DNA of 64,000 nt from Nocardioides agri (GCF_013778305.1 NZ_JACEIC010000002.1:3063669-3127668); one strand, 5' to 3'. Shown: positions 43,419-53,011, counted from the stretch's first letter. A program made the numbers and translations. The notes: generated from the sequence alone by a model not told the origin.

Positions 43419-44594
43419 TCAGAGTCCCAGGATCGTGCGGGCGATGATCTGGCGCTGCACCTCGTTGGAGCCGCCGTAGATCGATGCCTTGCGGAAGTTG
43501 AGGTACGTCGGGGTCGCGCGGCGCGTCCACCAGGGCAGGTCGGAGTCGTCGCCGGCGCCGCTGGCGATCGAGGCCGGGCCGGCCAGGTCGACGGTCAGCT
43601 CGGTGACCGCCTGCTGCAGCTCGGAGCCCTTGAGCTTGAGCACCGACGACGCCGGGTGCGGCTTGCCGTCGGCGGAGTGCGCGACCACGCGCAGCGCGGT
43701 GAGCTCGAGGGCGAGGAGCTCGTTCTCGAGCTCGACGATGCGGGTGGAGACCAGCGGGTCGTCGAGCAGCGTGGTGCCCTCACCCGTGGAGATCGTGGCG
43801 GCCCACTCCTTGGCCTGCGCGAGCGCGCGCTTGGTGGCGCCCACGGGGGCGACGCCGACGCGCTCGTTGCCGAGCAGGAACTTCGCGTAGTCCCAGGCGC
43901 GGTCCTCCTCGCCGACGAGGTTCTCGACCGGCACGCGGACGTCGGTGAACCACACCTCGTTGACCTCGTGGCCGCCGTCGATCAGCTCGATCGGGCGGAC
44001 CTCGACGCCGGGGGAGGTCATGTCGATGAGCAGCATCGAGATGCCCGCCTGCTTCTTCACCTCCGGGTTGGTGCGCACGAGCGTGAAGATCCAGTCGCCG
44101 TACTGACCGAGCGTCGTCCAGGTCTTCTGGCCGTTGACGACGTACTCGTCGCCGTCGCGGACCGCGCGGGTCTTCAGCGACGCGAGGTCGGAGCCGGCGT
44201 CGGGCTCGGAGAAGCCCTGCGACCACCAGATGTCGAGGTTGGCGGTCTTGGCGAGGAAGCGCTCCTTGAGCTCCTGGGAGCCGAACGCCGCGATCACCGG
44301 GCCGATCATCGAGGCGTTGAAGGCGAGCGGCTGCGGGACGAACGCGCGCTGCATCTCCTCGTGCCAGATGTGCCGGCGCAGCGGGCTCCAGTCCTGGCCA
44401 CCCCACTCGACCGGCCAGTTCGGCACGGCCAGCCCGGCGGCGTTGAGGATCTGCATGCTCTCCACGAACTGCTCGCGGGTCAGCTCGCGTCGCTCGGCGA
44501 CGGCGTCGCGGATCTCCTGCGGGATCTTCGTGGTGAAGAACTCCCGCATCTGGTCGCGGAACTCGGCGTCCTCCGCCGACAGCGCCAGCTGCAT
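43419..44594 (-). CDS. Acyl-CoA dehydrogenase, first subunit of an adjacent pair
   Basis: A 391-residue acyl-CoA dehydrogenase. The FAD/substrate segment GFSEPDAGSDLASLKTRA and the C-terminal YGGSNEVQRQIIARTILGL are typical of FadE-type enzymes; the MCAD catalytic Glu position reads Gly (YGGSNE). AGGAGG precedes the ATG. With the downstream gene it probably forms one enzyme in fatty-acid or sterol side-chain beta-oxidation. No other beta-oxidation gene is adjacent. Confidence 0.92.
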   Translation of the reverse strand: MQLALSAEDAEFRDQMREFFTTKIPQEIRDAVAERRELTREQFVESMQILNAAGLAVPNWPVEWGGQDWSPLRRHIWHEEMQRAFVPQPLAFNASMIGPVIAAFGSQELKERFLAKTANLDIWWSQGFSEPDAGSDLASLKTRAVRDGDEYVVNGQKTWTTLGQYGDWIFTLVRTNPEVKKQAGISMLLIDMTSPGVEVRPIELIDGGHEVNEVWFTDVRVPVENLVGEEDRAWDYAKFLLGNERVGVAPVGATKRALAQAKEWAATISTGEGTTLLDDPLVSTRIVELENELLALELTALRVVAHSADGKPHPASSVLKLKGSELQQAVTELTVDLAGPASIASGAGDDSDLPWWTRRATPTYLNFRKASIYGGSNEVQRQIIARTILGL

Positions 44595-44697
44595 CGATGT
44601 ACCTCCTGGGTCGTACCGGGACTCCTCACATCATGCCGCAATCACAAAGCGACCGCTCAGTAGGTTCGGGCCGGATGAACGGATGGGGGAAGTTTGG

Positions 44698-44717
44698 GAA
44701 ACCGGACGGCCGGTTTC
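44698..44717. promoter_or_regulatory. Candidate operator in the 44.6-44.8 kb divergent gap
   Basis: GAAACCGG (44698-44705) and CCGGTTTC (44710-44717) form a perfect 8-4-8 palindrome, 14 bp before a TAGCCT (44731-44736) that could be a -10. It is a candidate binding site for the divergent acyl-CoA dehydrogenase and secreted-protein genes. Nothing else is evident in the 176-bp gap except a TAGGTT at 44661. Confidence 0.4.
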
Positions 44718-44770
44718 GCGGGATCCGACGTAGCCTGAGGACCGGGGCAGTTCTCGGGACGAGGAAAGGG

Positions 44771-46015
44771 TTGAGGATCGCAGTGCGACGGGGAGTGGTG
44801 GTGACGGCCACGGCGCTTGCCGCGATGGCCGCCGGGACGCTTCCGGGAGCCACCGCCGCCGGCGACGCGACCGTGACCGTGCGCGGGTTCGACCTCGCCG
44901 GCCTCGCCCAGACCCGCCTCAACGTCGTCGGCTGCGCGAGCGTGTTCAGTCGCTCGGGCCAGCCGCCGCGACCGGCGATCGGCGTGGTGCCGGGCGGCCC
45001 CGCCGGCAAGCGCAGCCTGGCGCTCACCACGGTCGCCGGCGACGCGGCCGGGCCGATCAGCTATGCGTCGGCCGTGGCCGCCGCTCCGCCCGCTGCGATG
45101 TCGGTGCGCGCCGAGCTGCCGACCACCGGCGTCGGGTACGTCGGCTACCAGGCCCCTGCCGACGCCGGCACCAACCGGATGTGGGTCGGCCGCACCGACC
45201 TCTCCGTCCCGGGCGGCGCCTGGACGGACGTCAGCCTCGCCGATGCCGCGTTCACCTGGGTCCAGTACGACATGGGCACCCGCCAGCAGCTCGCCGGACC
45301 CGTCGCGGCCACCCCGGTCGCGGCCTTCACCGCGTCGCAGGGTGGTGATGGCTACGGCTTCTACGCGCTCGGCTTCGGCTGCGAGGGTCGCGAGTTCAAC
45401 ACCGACGCCTGGCACATCGGCAGCACCACCTACGACTTCGAGGGGTACGCCGCGGCCGTCGCCGGCGGCGAGGACGTCACGATCGCGCCCGGCGGGTCGG
45501 CGACCCTGTCGGCACAGGTCAGCAGCGACGGTCCCGCGCCGCGGCTCGTGCTGGAGGCGAAGAACTCCGACGGCGACTGGGGAGCGGCCCCCGACCAGCC
45601 GCGGCCCGGGGCGACCTCGGTGCAGGTGTCGCCCGACGCGGACACGACGTACCGCTGGAAGATCTACAGCACCCCGATGGTCGAGGCGGTGAAGGGCCAG
45701 GACCACACGGAGCCCTTCACGGTCACCGTCGCGGCGCCCGACCCCACGACCGACCCCACGACCGAGTCGCAAGCGCCCGACCGTCAGCCCGCGGAGCAGC
45801 AGGCGAAGCAGCAGCCGAAGCAGGAGGCGAAGGCCCCGGCCGCGCCCGCACCGGCGGCGGCCAGCCCCACCGAGGCTGCCGCCGATCCGGAGCCACCCGC
45901 CCCGGCGGCGAGCGAGGCCCCCGCACCGGCCGAGACGGCGCCGGCGCCGGCCGGGAACACGCAGCCCACCGAGGCCACGCCGTCGACCGACCCGTCGGAG
46001 ACGCCCGCCGGGTAA
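44771..46015 (+). CDS. Secreted protein with Pro/Ala/Thr-rich C-terminal tail
   Basis: A 414-residue exported protein: signal peptide (VRRGVVVTATALAAMAAGTL, cleavage near ATAA), a beta-rich globular region to about residue 215, an Ig-like segment, then about 100 residues of Pro/Ala/Glu/Gln/Thr low complexity at the C-terminus. No sortase motif or membrane anchor. The TTG start follows GAGGAAAGGG; ATG 44675, which has TAGGTT 8 nt upstream, is an alternative that adds a long N-terminus. No family recognised. Confidence 0.6.
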   Translation: MRIAVRRGVVVTATALAAMAAGTLPGATAAGDATVTVRGFDLAGLAQTRLNVVGCASVFSRSGQPPRPAIGVVPGGPAGKRSLALTTVAGDAAGPISYASAVAAAPPAAMSVRAELPTTGVGYVGYQAPADAGTNRMWVGRTDLSVPGGAWTDVSLADAAFTWVQYDMGTRQQLAGPVAATPVAAFTASQGGDGYGFYALGFGCEGREFNTDAWHIGSTTYDFEGYAAAVAGGEDVTIAPGGSATLSAQVSSDGPAPRLVLEAKNSDGDWGAAPDQPRPGATSVQVSPDADTTYRWKIYSTPMVEAVKGQDHTEPFTVTVAAPDPTTDPTTESQAPDRQPAEQQAKQQPKQEAKAPAAPAPAAASPTEAAADPEPPAPAASEAPAPAETAPAPAGNTQPTEATPSTDPSETPAG

Positions 46016-46018
46016 CGT
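46013..46018 (+). promoter_or_regulatory. Leaderless -10 box of gntK overlapping the preceding stop
   Basis: TAACGT starts with the TAA stop of the secreted-protein gene and lies 7 nt before ATG 46026. Confidence 0.5.
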
Positions 46019-46025
46019 GCCGAGC

Positions 46026-46526
46026 ATGCGTCCCCTCGTGGTGATGGGTGTCTCGGGCTCGGGCAAGTCGACGGTCGGCGCCGCACTGGCGCAGCGGCTG
46101 CGCGTGCCGTTCGAGGACGCCGACGACCTCCATCCCTCCGCCAACATCGCCAAGATGAGCCGCGGTGAGCCGCTCGACGACCACGACCGCTTCCCGTGGC
46201 TCGCGCTCGTCGGGGAGTGGCTCGCCGTGCACGAGGACGGCGGGGTGATGAGCTGCTCCGCCCTCAAGCGGAAGTACCGCGACCAGATCCGCGGGGTGGC
46301 GCCGAACGTGCGGTTCCTCCTGCTCCACGGCACCCCGGAGGTGATCGCGGCCCGGCAGGCGGCGCGGCCCGGCCACTTCATGCCCGCGTCGCTCCTCAGC
46401 TCGCAGTTCGCGACGCTCGAGCCGCTCGAGCCCGACGAGGACGGCGTCGTCCTCGACGTCGACCAGAGTGTCGATGCGATCGTGCAGGGGTACGTGGACC
46501 TCATGTCACGCAACGAGGACCGCTGA
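46026..46526 (+). CDS. gntK: Gluconate kinase
   Basis: A 166-residue P-loop kinase phosphorylating gluconate to 6-phosphogluconate. The P-loop is GVSGSGKST (8-16), followed by DADDLHPSANIAKMSRGEPLDDHDRFPWL, the gluconate-binding signature, and the family motif CSALKRKYRDQIRG. It is directly coupled to a GntP-type permease gene (TGATG), so the pair imports and phosphorylates gluconate for the pentose phosphate or Entner-Doudoroff routes. Confidence 0.95.
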   Translation: MRPLVVMGVSGSGKSTVGAALAQRLRVPFEDADDLHPSANIAKMSRGEPLDDHDRFPWLALVGEWLAVHEDGGVMSCSALKRKYRDQIRGVAPNVRFLLLHGTPEVIAARQAARPGHFMPASLLSSQFATLEPLEPDEDGVVLDVDQSVDAIVQGYVDLMSRNEDR

Positions 46527-47890
46527 TGGACGTCGTCGAGCCGGTTGCGGCCGGCTGGCAGCTGATCACCGCCGCTCTCGCCGGCATCGCCCTGATCGTC
46601 GTGCTGATCACGGTGGTGAAGGTCCACCCGTTCCTCGCGCTCATCCTCGGTGGCCTCACCGTCGGCGTCGTGGCGGGCGAGAATCTCGGCGGCGACGACG
46701 GCGTGCTGGTCTCCTTCACGCTCGGGTTCGGCACGACCGCGGCCGGCGTCGGCGCGCTGATCGCGCTGGGCGCGATGTTCGCGAAGCTGCTCGCCGACTC
46801 CGGCGGCGCCGACCAGATCGTCGACACGATCGTCGGGCGGGCATCCCGGCGCATGCTCCCCTGGGCGATGGCCGCCGTCGGCGCGATCATCGGCCTGCCG
46901 ATGTTCTTCGAGATCGGCCTCGTGCTGCTGATGCCGGTGATCTACCTCGTCTCGAGGCGGGCGCAGATCTCGCTGATCACCGTCGGCATCCCGGCGCTCG
47001 CCGGCCTCTCCGCCATGCACGGCTTCGTGCCACCGCACCCGGGCCCGGTCACCGCGATCGACTACCTCGGCGCCGACCTCGGCGTCACCCTCGCGCTCGG
47101 CATCCTGGTCGCGATCCCGACGATCATCGTCGCGGGGCCGCTCTTCGGCTCCCTCGCCGGCCGGTGGGTGGTCCTCGAGGCGCCCGCCACGTGGGACACC
47201 CAGGAGCGCGAGCAGAGCGCGCGCCCGTCGTTCGGGGTCACGATCGCGACCGTGCTGCTTCCGGTCGTGCTCATGCTCGGCAAGGCCGTGGCCGACATCG
47301 TCATCGACGACGAGGACAACACGGTCCAGCAGGTCTTCGACGTGATCGGCAACCCCTTCGTGGCGCTGCTGATCTCGGTGCTGGTCGCGATGCTGACCTT
47401 CGGCGTGGGCACCGGCATGGACCGTCAGACGATCTCCGACACGGTCGGCAGCTCTCTCGGTCCGATCGCGGCCATCCTGCTGATCGTCGCCGCGGGTGGC
47501 GGATTCAAGCAGGTGCTCGTCGACACCGGCATCGGCACGCTGCTCGCCGACTGGGCGACGGGCGCGAACGTGTCGGTGCTGCTTCTCGCCTGGGTGATCG
47601 CGGTGCTGATCCGCCTGGCCACCGGCTCCGCGACGGTCGCGACGATCACCGCGAGCTCGCTGATGGTCAGCCTGGTCCAGGGCATGTCGACCGGCGAGAC
47701 CTCGCTCGTCGTGCTCGCGGTGGGCGCCGGCTCGCTCTTCTTCTCGCACGTCAACGACGCTGGCTTCTGGCTGGTCAAGGAGTACTTCGGCATGACGGTC
47801 GGCCAGACCATCAAGACGTGGTCGCTGATGGAGACCGTGCTCTCCGTGACCGGTCTGGTCGTGGTGCTGATCCTCGGGATCTTCATCTAG
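46526..47890 (+). CDS. GntP-family gluconate:H+ symporter
   Basis: A 454-residue permease with about 12-14 helices. Family segments LPMFFEIGLVLLMPVIY, GFVPPHPGPVTAI and FFSHVNDAGFWLVKEYFGMTV are all present. It begins in the gntK stop codon, which assigns gluconate or a related acid as the substrate. Confidence 0.95.
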   Translation: MDVVEPVAAGWQLITAALAGIALIVVLITVVKVHPFLALILGGLTVGVVAGENLGGDDGVLVSFTLGFGTTAAGVGALIALGAMFAKLLADSGGADQIVDTIVGRASRRMLPWAMAAVGAIIGLPMFFEIGLVLLMPVIYLVSRRAQISLITVGIPALAGLSAMHGFVPPHPGPVTAIDYLGADLGVTLALGILVAIPTIIVAGPLFGSLAGRWVVLEAPATWDTQEREQSARPSFGVTIATVLLPVVLMLGKAVADIVIDDEDNTVQQVFDVIGNPFVALLISVLVAMLTFGVGTGMDRQTISDTVGSSLGPIAAILLIVAAGGGFKQVLVDTGIGTLLADWATGANVSVLLLAWVIAVLIRLATGSATVATITASSLMVSLVQGMSTGETSLVVLAVGAGSLFFSHVNDAGFWLVKEYFGMTVGQTIKTWSLMETVLSVTGLVVVLILGIFI

Positions 47891-47906
47891 CGACCGCCGG
47901 AGCCAC

Positions 47907-47912
47907 TAGCGT
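47907..47912 (+). promoter_or_regulatory. Candidate leaderless -10 box
   Basis: TAGCGT lies 7 nt before GTG 47920 in the 29-bp gap after the gluconate permease gene. Confidence 0.5.
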
Positions 47913-47919
47913 GCGACGG

Positions 47920-48717
47920 GTGAGCACGCCGGACCGGCGAGCCCGGGACAGGGACCGCGACGCAGCGATCGAGCTGGTCGAGGCGGCCTGCGCTGCTGGA
48001 CGGATCGTCGAGATGGACCGGGACCTGCGGGTGGCGGAGCTGCGCCGGGCCGGGACGATGGCGGAGATCGAGGTCCACACCCGCGACCTGCGGCCGGCGG
48101 CGTCCGACGAGGATCGCTACCCGACCCTCGCCGAGGTCTCGGCGCGCAGCGGGAAGCTGCCCAAGGCGGTGTGGGTCATCCCGTTGGTGGCCGTGCTCGT
48201 GGTCGCCGCCTCCATCGTGGGCGCCCTGGTCGCGTTCACCGACGTCTCCCAGACGGCCAGGGAGGCGACCGGGCTCGACGGCGACCCGTCGGCGGACGTC
48301 CTCAGCGTCGACGGGTACGCCGACCTGGTGGCCGCCGTCGAGGAGCAGAGCGGCGGCACCGAGGCGTTCGACGCCGTGCTCTACCCCGAGTACGCCGTCG
48401 TGTCGCTGCCCGTCGACGCCCGGACCCAGCGCTACCGGTCGTGGTACTGGGACGGCAGCGCGCTGGCCACGTCCAGCCAGGGCACCGCGTCCTCGCCGCG
48501 CTTCGACCTGGCCGCCGTCGACCCGGCCGTCCTGGTCGACCTGGTCGAGCAGGTGCAGGGTCTGGTCGAGGACCCGGCGTCCTGGTACGTGATCGTCCGG
48601 GCTCCCGACGACGGCGGCGCGATGATCTGGGCCTACGCGAGCAACGAGTTCGCCGAGACGGCGTACCTCGGCGCGAGGCCGGACGGCACGATCACCTACG
48701 ACTCGACGAAGCAGTGA
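47920..48717 (+). CDS. DUF1707-type N-terminal domain membrane protein
   Basis: A 265-residue protein. The N-terminal 60 residues (RDRDAAIELVEAACAAGRI, DRDLRVAELRRAGTMAEIEVHTRDL) match the DUF1707 short helical domain. One transmembrane helix (about residues 85-107, WVIPLVAVLVVAASIVGALVAF) and an extracytoplasmic domain follow. Function unknown; comparable actinobacterial proteins are annotated only by DUF. Stop codons of this and the converging gene are 1 bp apart. Confidence 0.7.
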   Translation: MSTPDRRARDRDRDAAIELVEAACAAGRIVEMDRDLRVAELRRAGTMAEIEVHTRDLRPAASDEDRYPTLAEVSARSGKLPKAVWVIPLVAVLVVAASIVGALVAFTDVSQTAREATGLDGDPSADVLSVDGYADLVAAVEEQSGGTEAFDAVLYPEYAVVSLPVDARTQRYRSWYWDGSALATSSQGTASSPRFDLAAVDPAVLVDLVEQVQGLVEDPASWYVIVRAPDDGGAMIWAYASNEFAETAYLGARPDGTITYDSTKQ

Positions 48718-48718
48718 G

Positions 48719-49384
48719 TCAGGACAGGTCGTAGAGGTAGCGCGCGGTCGGCACCAGGTCGAGGTCGCGGTCGGCGCCGATCCGGCCGACGCTCTCCATC
48801 AGCACGCCGACCCGGCGGCCGAGGTCGGCGTCGTCGCCGCCGCTGCCGTAGAAGGCGTGCATGTCGGTGACCGCCTCGATCGGGAAGTGCTCCTCGACGA
48901 TGCCGTCCACGACCGGCGCGCTCTCGGTCACCGGCCGCTCGACGATGTTCTGCACGTAGCCGAAGGTGGCCTGGGTCCGGATCCCCACCGCGGTGTGCTC
49001 GGTCATCCAGCGGCGCAGCCACTCCGCCCGGTCGAGCTCGGCGGGCCGGCGCAGCACCGCCATGTTGGCGAGCCCGTCGGCGCGGCGGCCGTCCCAGTGC
49101 TCCGGCGGGTCGAGGCGGCGCCGCTCGTCCACGGCGTACCCCGCCACCCGGCCGACGTCGGCGAGCACCGCGGCGACCGGTCCGGGGTCGGTGTCCCAGA
49201 CGCTGACGAAACCACCGATCGGGTCGGCGAGGTGGTCGATGCGCATCGCCGCCTCGACCAGCTCGTCGGGGACGTTGACCTGCAGGCGTCGTACGCCGGC
49301 GGCGGCGAGCCGCTCGTGCAGCACGCCGTCGCGGAGTCGCGTCGGGAGCTCGTCACCCCAGAGCGCGAAGATCACCTTGCTCAC
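48719..49384 (-). CDS. EthD-like ferredoxin-fold protein
   Basis: A 221-residue protein with two EthD-type dimeric ferredoxin-like halves; the second carries [38 protein letters not shown]. Members act in degradation pathways or as small monooxygenase-like proteins; no substrate is evident. GTG 49384 has TACGGT 8 nt upstream, consistent with its own leaderless promoter even though glgA ends only 26 bp away. Confidence 0.75.
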   Translation of the reverse strand: MSKVIFALWGDELPTRLRDGVLHERLAAAGVRRLQVNVPDELVEAAMRIDHLADPIGGFVSVWDTDPGPVAAVLADVGRVAGYAVDERRRLDPPEHWDGRRADGLANMAVLRRPAELDRAEWLRRWMTEHTAVGIRTQATFGYVQNIVERPVTESAPVVDGIVEEHFPIEAVTDMHAFYGSGGDDADLGRRVGVLMESVGRIGADRDLDLVPTARYLYDLS

Positions 49385-49410
49385 GAGGCCACACCGTAGG
49401 GCATCCGCGT

Positions 49411-50598
49411 TCAGAGCACCGACCGGTAGACCTCGACGGTCCGCTCGGCGATCGCCGCCCACGAGAAGGCCGCGATCGCCCGCTCGCGGCCGGCCCGGCC
49501 CATCGTCGCGGCGCGGTCGGGATCGGTGACGACCTCGGTGAGCGCCGCCGCGAAGTCGGCGACGTAGCGGTCGGGGTCGAGCGGGGTGCCGGTGCCGTCG
49601 CCGGCCTGCTCGATCGGCACGAGGAGGCCGGTCTCGCCGGGGACGACCACCTCGGGGATGCCGCCGGTGGCGGTCGCGACGACCGCCGTCTCGCACGCCA
49701 TGGCCTCGAGGTTGACGATCCCCAGCGGCTCGTAGATCGACGGGCACGCGAACGCCGTGGCAGTGGTCAGCAGCGCGGTGACGTCCGCGCGCGGCAGCAT
49801 CTCCGGGATCCAGACCACGCCGCTGCGGGTCGCGCGCAGGCCGTCGACGAGCGCCTCGACCTCCGCCATGATCTCCGGGGTGTCCGGCGCGCCGGCGCAG
49901 AGCACGATCTGCACGTCGGCGGGCAGTGCGGCGCAGGCGCGCAGGAAGAGCGGCAGCCCCTTCTGCCGGGTGATCCGGCCGACGAAGACCACCGACGGCC
50001 GGTCGGGGTCGACGCCCAGCTCACGCACCCGGTCCGGGTCGCGGCGGGGCGCCCAGTCATCGGTGTCGATGCCGTTGTGCACGACGTGCACCCGCGCCGG
50101 GTCGACGGCCGGGTAGGACGCCAGGACGTCGTCGCGCATCGCCGCCGAGACGGCGATGACGGCGGCGGCCGACTCGTACGCCGTGCGCTCGGCCCACGAC
50201 GACACGGCGTACCCGCCGCCGAGCTGCTCGGCCTTCCACGGCCGCAGCGGCTCGAGCGAGTGCGCGCTGACCACGTGCGGGACGCCGTACATCAGGGAGG
50301 CGAGGTGCCCGGCGAGGTTGGCGTACCAGGTGTGCGAGTGCACGAGCTCGGTGCCGGCGCAGCCGTCGGCGATCGCCAGGTCGACACCGAGGGTGCGCAG
50401 TGCGGCGTTGGCGCCCGCGAGCTCGGCGAGGTCGGCGTACGACGCGGTCAGGGGCTCGTCACGCAGCGCGCCGAACGCATGCACGTGCGCCTCGACGTCC
50501 GACCGGGCGCGCAGGGCCCGCACGAGCTCGGCGACGTGGACACCGGCGCCTCCGTAGACCTCAGGTGGGTACTCCTTGGACAGGACGTCGACTCGCAC
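49411..50598 (-). CDS. glgA: ADP-glucose-dependent glycosyltransferase GlgA/GlgM
   Basis: A 395-residue GT4/GT5-like enzyme ([72 protein letters not shown]). In actinobacteria this protein, usually called GlgA, forms alpha-maltose-1-phosphate from ADP-glucose and glucose-1-phosphate, feeding glycogen synthesis through GlgE. Its divergent partner glgC supplies ADP-glucose. The GTG start is fixed by a TAGGTT 7 nt upstream. Confidence 0.93.
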   Translation of the reverse strand: MRVDVLSKEYPPEVYGGAGVHVAELVRALRARSDVEAHVHAFGALRDEPLTASYADLAELAGANAALRTLGVDLAIADGCAGTELVHSHTWYANLAGHLASLMYGVPHVVSAHSLEPLRPWKAEQLGGGYAVSSWAERTAYESAAAVIAVSAAMRDDVLASYPAVDPARVHVVHNGIDTDDWAPRRDPDRVRELGVDPDRPSVVFVGRITRQKGLPLFLRACAALPADVQIVLCAGAPDTPEIMAEVEALVDGLRATRSGVVWIPEMLPRADVTALLTTATAFACPSIYEPLGIVNLEAMACETAVVATATGGIPEVVVPGETGLLVPIEQAGDGTGTPLDPDRYVADFAAALTEVVTDPDRAATMGRAGRERAIAAFSWAAIAERTVEVYRSVL

Positions 50599-50605
50599 GC
50601 TCCCG

Positions 50606-50630
50606 AACCTACTCGTCTGCCCACTAGGTT
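50606..50630. promoter_or_regulatory. Mirror-symmetric divergent glgA/glgC leaderless promoter
   Basis: The 39-bp glgA-glgC gap carries TAGGTT on each strand (minus 50611-50606, plus 50625-50630), each exactly 7 nt before its start codon (GTG 50598, ATG 50638). The two boxes are exact inverted copies 13 bp apart, so the plus -35 region must overlap the minus -10. The two promoters therefore probably cannot fire independently. Confidence 0.65.
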
Positions 50631-50637
50631 GGTCACC

Positions 50638-51885
50638 ATGGCGCTCAGCTCCAGGAAGAAGGTCCTCGCGATCGTGCTTGCGGGCGGCGAGGGCAAGCGC
50701 CTGATGCCGCTGACGGCGGATCGCGCCAAGCCGGCCGTGCCGTTCGCCGGGATCTACCGGCTCATCGACTTCGCGCTGTCGAACGTCGTGAACTCCGGCT
50801 ACCTCAAGATCGTCGTCCTCACGCAGTACAAGTCGCACAGCCTCGACAAGCACGTCACCCAGACCTGGCGGATGTCGACGATGCTCGGCAACTACGTCGC
50901 GCCGGTGCCGGCCCAGCAACGGGTCGGCAAGCACTGGTACCTGGGCAGCGGCGATGCGATCTACCAGTCGCTCAACCTGCTCCGCGACGAGCGACCCGAC
51001 ATCGTGGTCGTCGTCGGCGCCGACCACGTCTACCGCATGGACTTCTCCCAGATGGTGCAGGCCCACGCCGACAGCGGCGCGGCGTGCACGGTCGCGGCGA
51101 TCCGGCAGCCGATCGAGATGGCCGACCAGTTCGGCGTCATCGACGTGCACCCCGACGACCCGGGCAAGATCCGGGAGTTCCTCGAGAAGCCGAGGAACCC
51201 CGTCGGCCTTCCCGACAGCCCGGGCGAGGTGCTCGCCTCGATGGGCAACTACGTCTTCGACGCCGACGCCCTCGTCGAGGCGGTCACCCGCGACGCGACG
51301 GAGATCGGCTCCAAGCACGACATGGGCGGCGACATCGTGCCGGCGTTCGTGCGCCGCCAGCAGGCGGGCGTCTACGACTTCAAGGACAACGACGTGCCGG
51401 GCTCGACCGGCCGCGACCGCGACTACTGGCGCGACGTCGGGACGCTCGGCTCCTACTTCGCCGCGCACATGGACGTGGTCTCCCCGCTGCCGATCTTCAA
51501 CCTCTACAACTTCGAGTGGCCGCTCTACACGTCGTACGGTCCGCAGCCCCCGGCCAAGCTGGTGCAGGGCGCGGCCGGCGAGAAGGCCCGGGTCGACGAG
51601 GCCGTCCTCTCGCCCGGGGTGCTGGTGACCGGCGGCAAGGTGAAGCGGTCGGTGCTCTCGCCGGCGGTCCGGGTCGACGCCGGGGCCGAGGTCGTCGGCG
51701 CGGTGCTGATGAACGGCGTCCACGTCGGCCCCGGCGCGATCGTCCGCAACGCGATCATCGACAAGAACGTCGTCGTCCCGCCCGGCGCCCGCCTCGGCGT
51801 CGACCCGGAGGAGGACCGGGCGCGCGGGTTCGTGGTCGAGGACGGCCTCACGGTGCTCGGGAAGGACCAGTTCTTCCGGGCGTAG
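50638..51885 (+). CDS. glgC: Glucose-1-phosphate adenylyltransferase
   Basis: A 415-residue ADP-glucose pyrophosphorylase. Nucleotide-binding [34 protein letters not shown] catalytic motif, FLEKP and the C-terminal left-handed beta-helix ([22 protein letters not shown]) are all intact. It makes ADP-glucose for glycogen and trehalose-linked alpha-glucan synthesis. Translation starts 7 nt after TAGGTT with no Shine-Dalgarno. Confidence 0.96.
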   Translation: MALSSRKKVLAIVLAGGEGKRLMPLTADRAKPAVPFAGIYRLIDFALSNVVNSGYLKIVVLTQYKSHSLDKHVTQTWRMSTMLGNYVAPVPAQQRVGKHWYLGSGDAIYQSLNLLRDERPDIVVVVGADHVYRMDFSQMVQAHADSGAACTVAAIRQPIEMADQFGVIDVHPDDPGKIREFLEKPRNPVGLPDSPGEVLASMGNYVFDADALVEAVTRDATEIGSKHDMGGDIVPAFVRRQQAGVYDFKDNDVPGSTGRDRDYWRDVGTLGSYFAAHMDVVSPLPIFNLYNFEWPLYTSYGPQPPAKLVQGAAGEKARVDEAVLSPGVLVTGGKVKRSVLSPAVRVDAGAEVVGAVLMNGVHVGPGAIVRNAIIDKNVVVPPGARLGVDPEEDRARGFVVEDGLTVLGKDQFFRA

Positions 51886-51890
51886 GAATG

Positions 51891-52502
51891 TCAGTCGCCG
51901 ACCGGCAGGACGAGGCCAGCGGCGCGGGCGGCGTCGGCGTACGCCGTGGCGAGCGACGCGGCCGTCTCGTGGGCGTTGAGCCCGCTGGGGTTCGGCACCA
52001 CCCACAGCTCGGCACCCGCGAGCGGTTCCGGCTGCCGGCCCAGCGCGGCCCGACGCACGCCGAACGCGGTGCGGTACGCCGTGATCCCGGCGACCGCGAC
52101 CACCCGCGGCGAGGTGCGCCCGACCGTCGCCAGCAGCTCCTCGCCCCCGGCCCGGAGCTCGGCGTCACTCAGCTCCGAGGCGCGCGCGGTGGCCCGGCGC
52201 ACCAGGTTGGTGATGCCGATGCCACGGCCGCGGAGGCGGGCGCGGTCGGCGTCGTCCATGCCGTCCGACGGGCTGATCGGCTCGGTGATGATGCCGGCGC
52301 GCAGGAGCGCGGGGTAGAAGCGGTTGGCCGGGTGTGCGAAGTGCGTCTGGGTCGCCGCCGTCCACAGACCGGGGTTGATGCCCACGAAGAGCAGCCGCAG
52401 CGGCGGGTCGCCGGGTCCGGGCAGCAGGTCGGGGACCTCCGCGTCGCGGAAGGTCTCGAGCTCGGCACGGGTGAAGCGGGCCACGGGCGGCAAGCCTGCC
52501 AT
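51891..52502 (-). CDS. mug: G/U mismatch-specific DNA glycosylase
   Basis: A 203-residue family-2 uracil-DNA glycosylase. Motif 1 is LLFVGINPGLWTAATQTHFAHPANRFYP and motif 2 is VVPNPSGLNAHET, the Mug signatures. It removes uracil or 3,N4-ethenocytosine from mismatches. It converges with glgC with a 5-bp gap and is divergent from the lipoprotein gene. Confidence 0.93.
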   Translation of the reverse strand: MAGLPPVARFTRAELETFRDAEVPDLLPGPGDPPLRLLFVGINPGLWTAATQTHFAHPANRFYPALLRAGIITEPISPSDGMDDADRARLRGRGIGITNLVRRATARASELSDAELRAGGEELLATVGRTSPRVVAVAGITAYRTAFGVRRAALGRQPEPLAGAELWVVPNPSGLNAHETAASLATAYADAARAAGLVLPVGD

Positions 52503-52540
52503 GCGTGGAACCCACGACCGGCGGCTACCGTCCGATCACC

Positions 52541-53011
52541 ATGCGACGAACACTCGGGATCCTGGTGCTGCTGCTCGGCCTGGCCGGCTGCGGCGATGGC
52601 GAGCCGTCGCGCGGCGACGTCCAGACGGACCCCACGCCGGAGATCACCCAGGTGGACCTGCTGACGGGCACCGCGGCCGGCGGCTCGGTCACGAGCACAG
52701 CGACGGTGCTGCCGGACGACGCGGCCGTGCAGGACTACGCCGCGCAGTTCCGCAACGACGAGCTCGGCGGCGAGGTCGTCGCGGCCGCGGACGACGCGGA
52801 CGTGCCCGACGGGCAGCAGCTCGCGGCTGCTGTGGTCGCGGTCGGGTGCGAGGTGCCGACCGACGTCGAGGGGACCTACGACGGCGGAGCGGTGCAGGTC
52901 AGCGCGACCGTGCCGCGCTCGGACAGGCAGTGCCTCGCGCCGATCACGTCCGTGGCGCTGATGCTGGTGCCCGACTGGATCAGTGGCGCGCCGCAGGCGG
53001 GCGGTAGATGA
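52541..53011 (+). CDS. Lipoprotein of unknown function
   Basis: A 156-residue protein with lipobox GLAGC (Cys18) and an otherwise unknown beta-rich mature part. TACCGT lies 9 nt before the ATG. The last 32 bp overlap the converging phosphodiester-glycosidase gene. I recognise no family. Confidence 0.55.
   Translation: MRRTLGILVLLLGLAGCGDGEPSRGDVQTDPTPEITQVDLLTGTAAGGSVTSTATVLPDDAAVQDYAAQFRNDELGGEVVAAADDADVPDGQQLAAAVVAVGCEVPTDVEGTYDGGAVQVSATVPRSDRQCLAPITSVALMLVPDWISGAPQAGGR

Noticed and set aside
44675-44770. Start of the secreted protein at ATG 44675 with TAGGTT 8 nt upstream
   Set aside because: It would put 32 extra, mostly basic residues before the signal peptide, whereas TTG 44771 has a good ribosome-binding site. 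Kept only as an alternative.
44657-47749. A 1030-codon minus-strand frame across gntK and gntP
   Set aside because: No recognisable domain, and the opposing frames have clear gluconate kinase and permease signatures.
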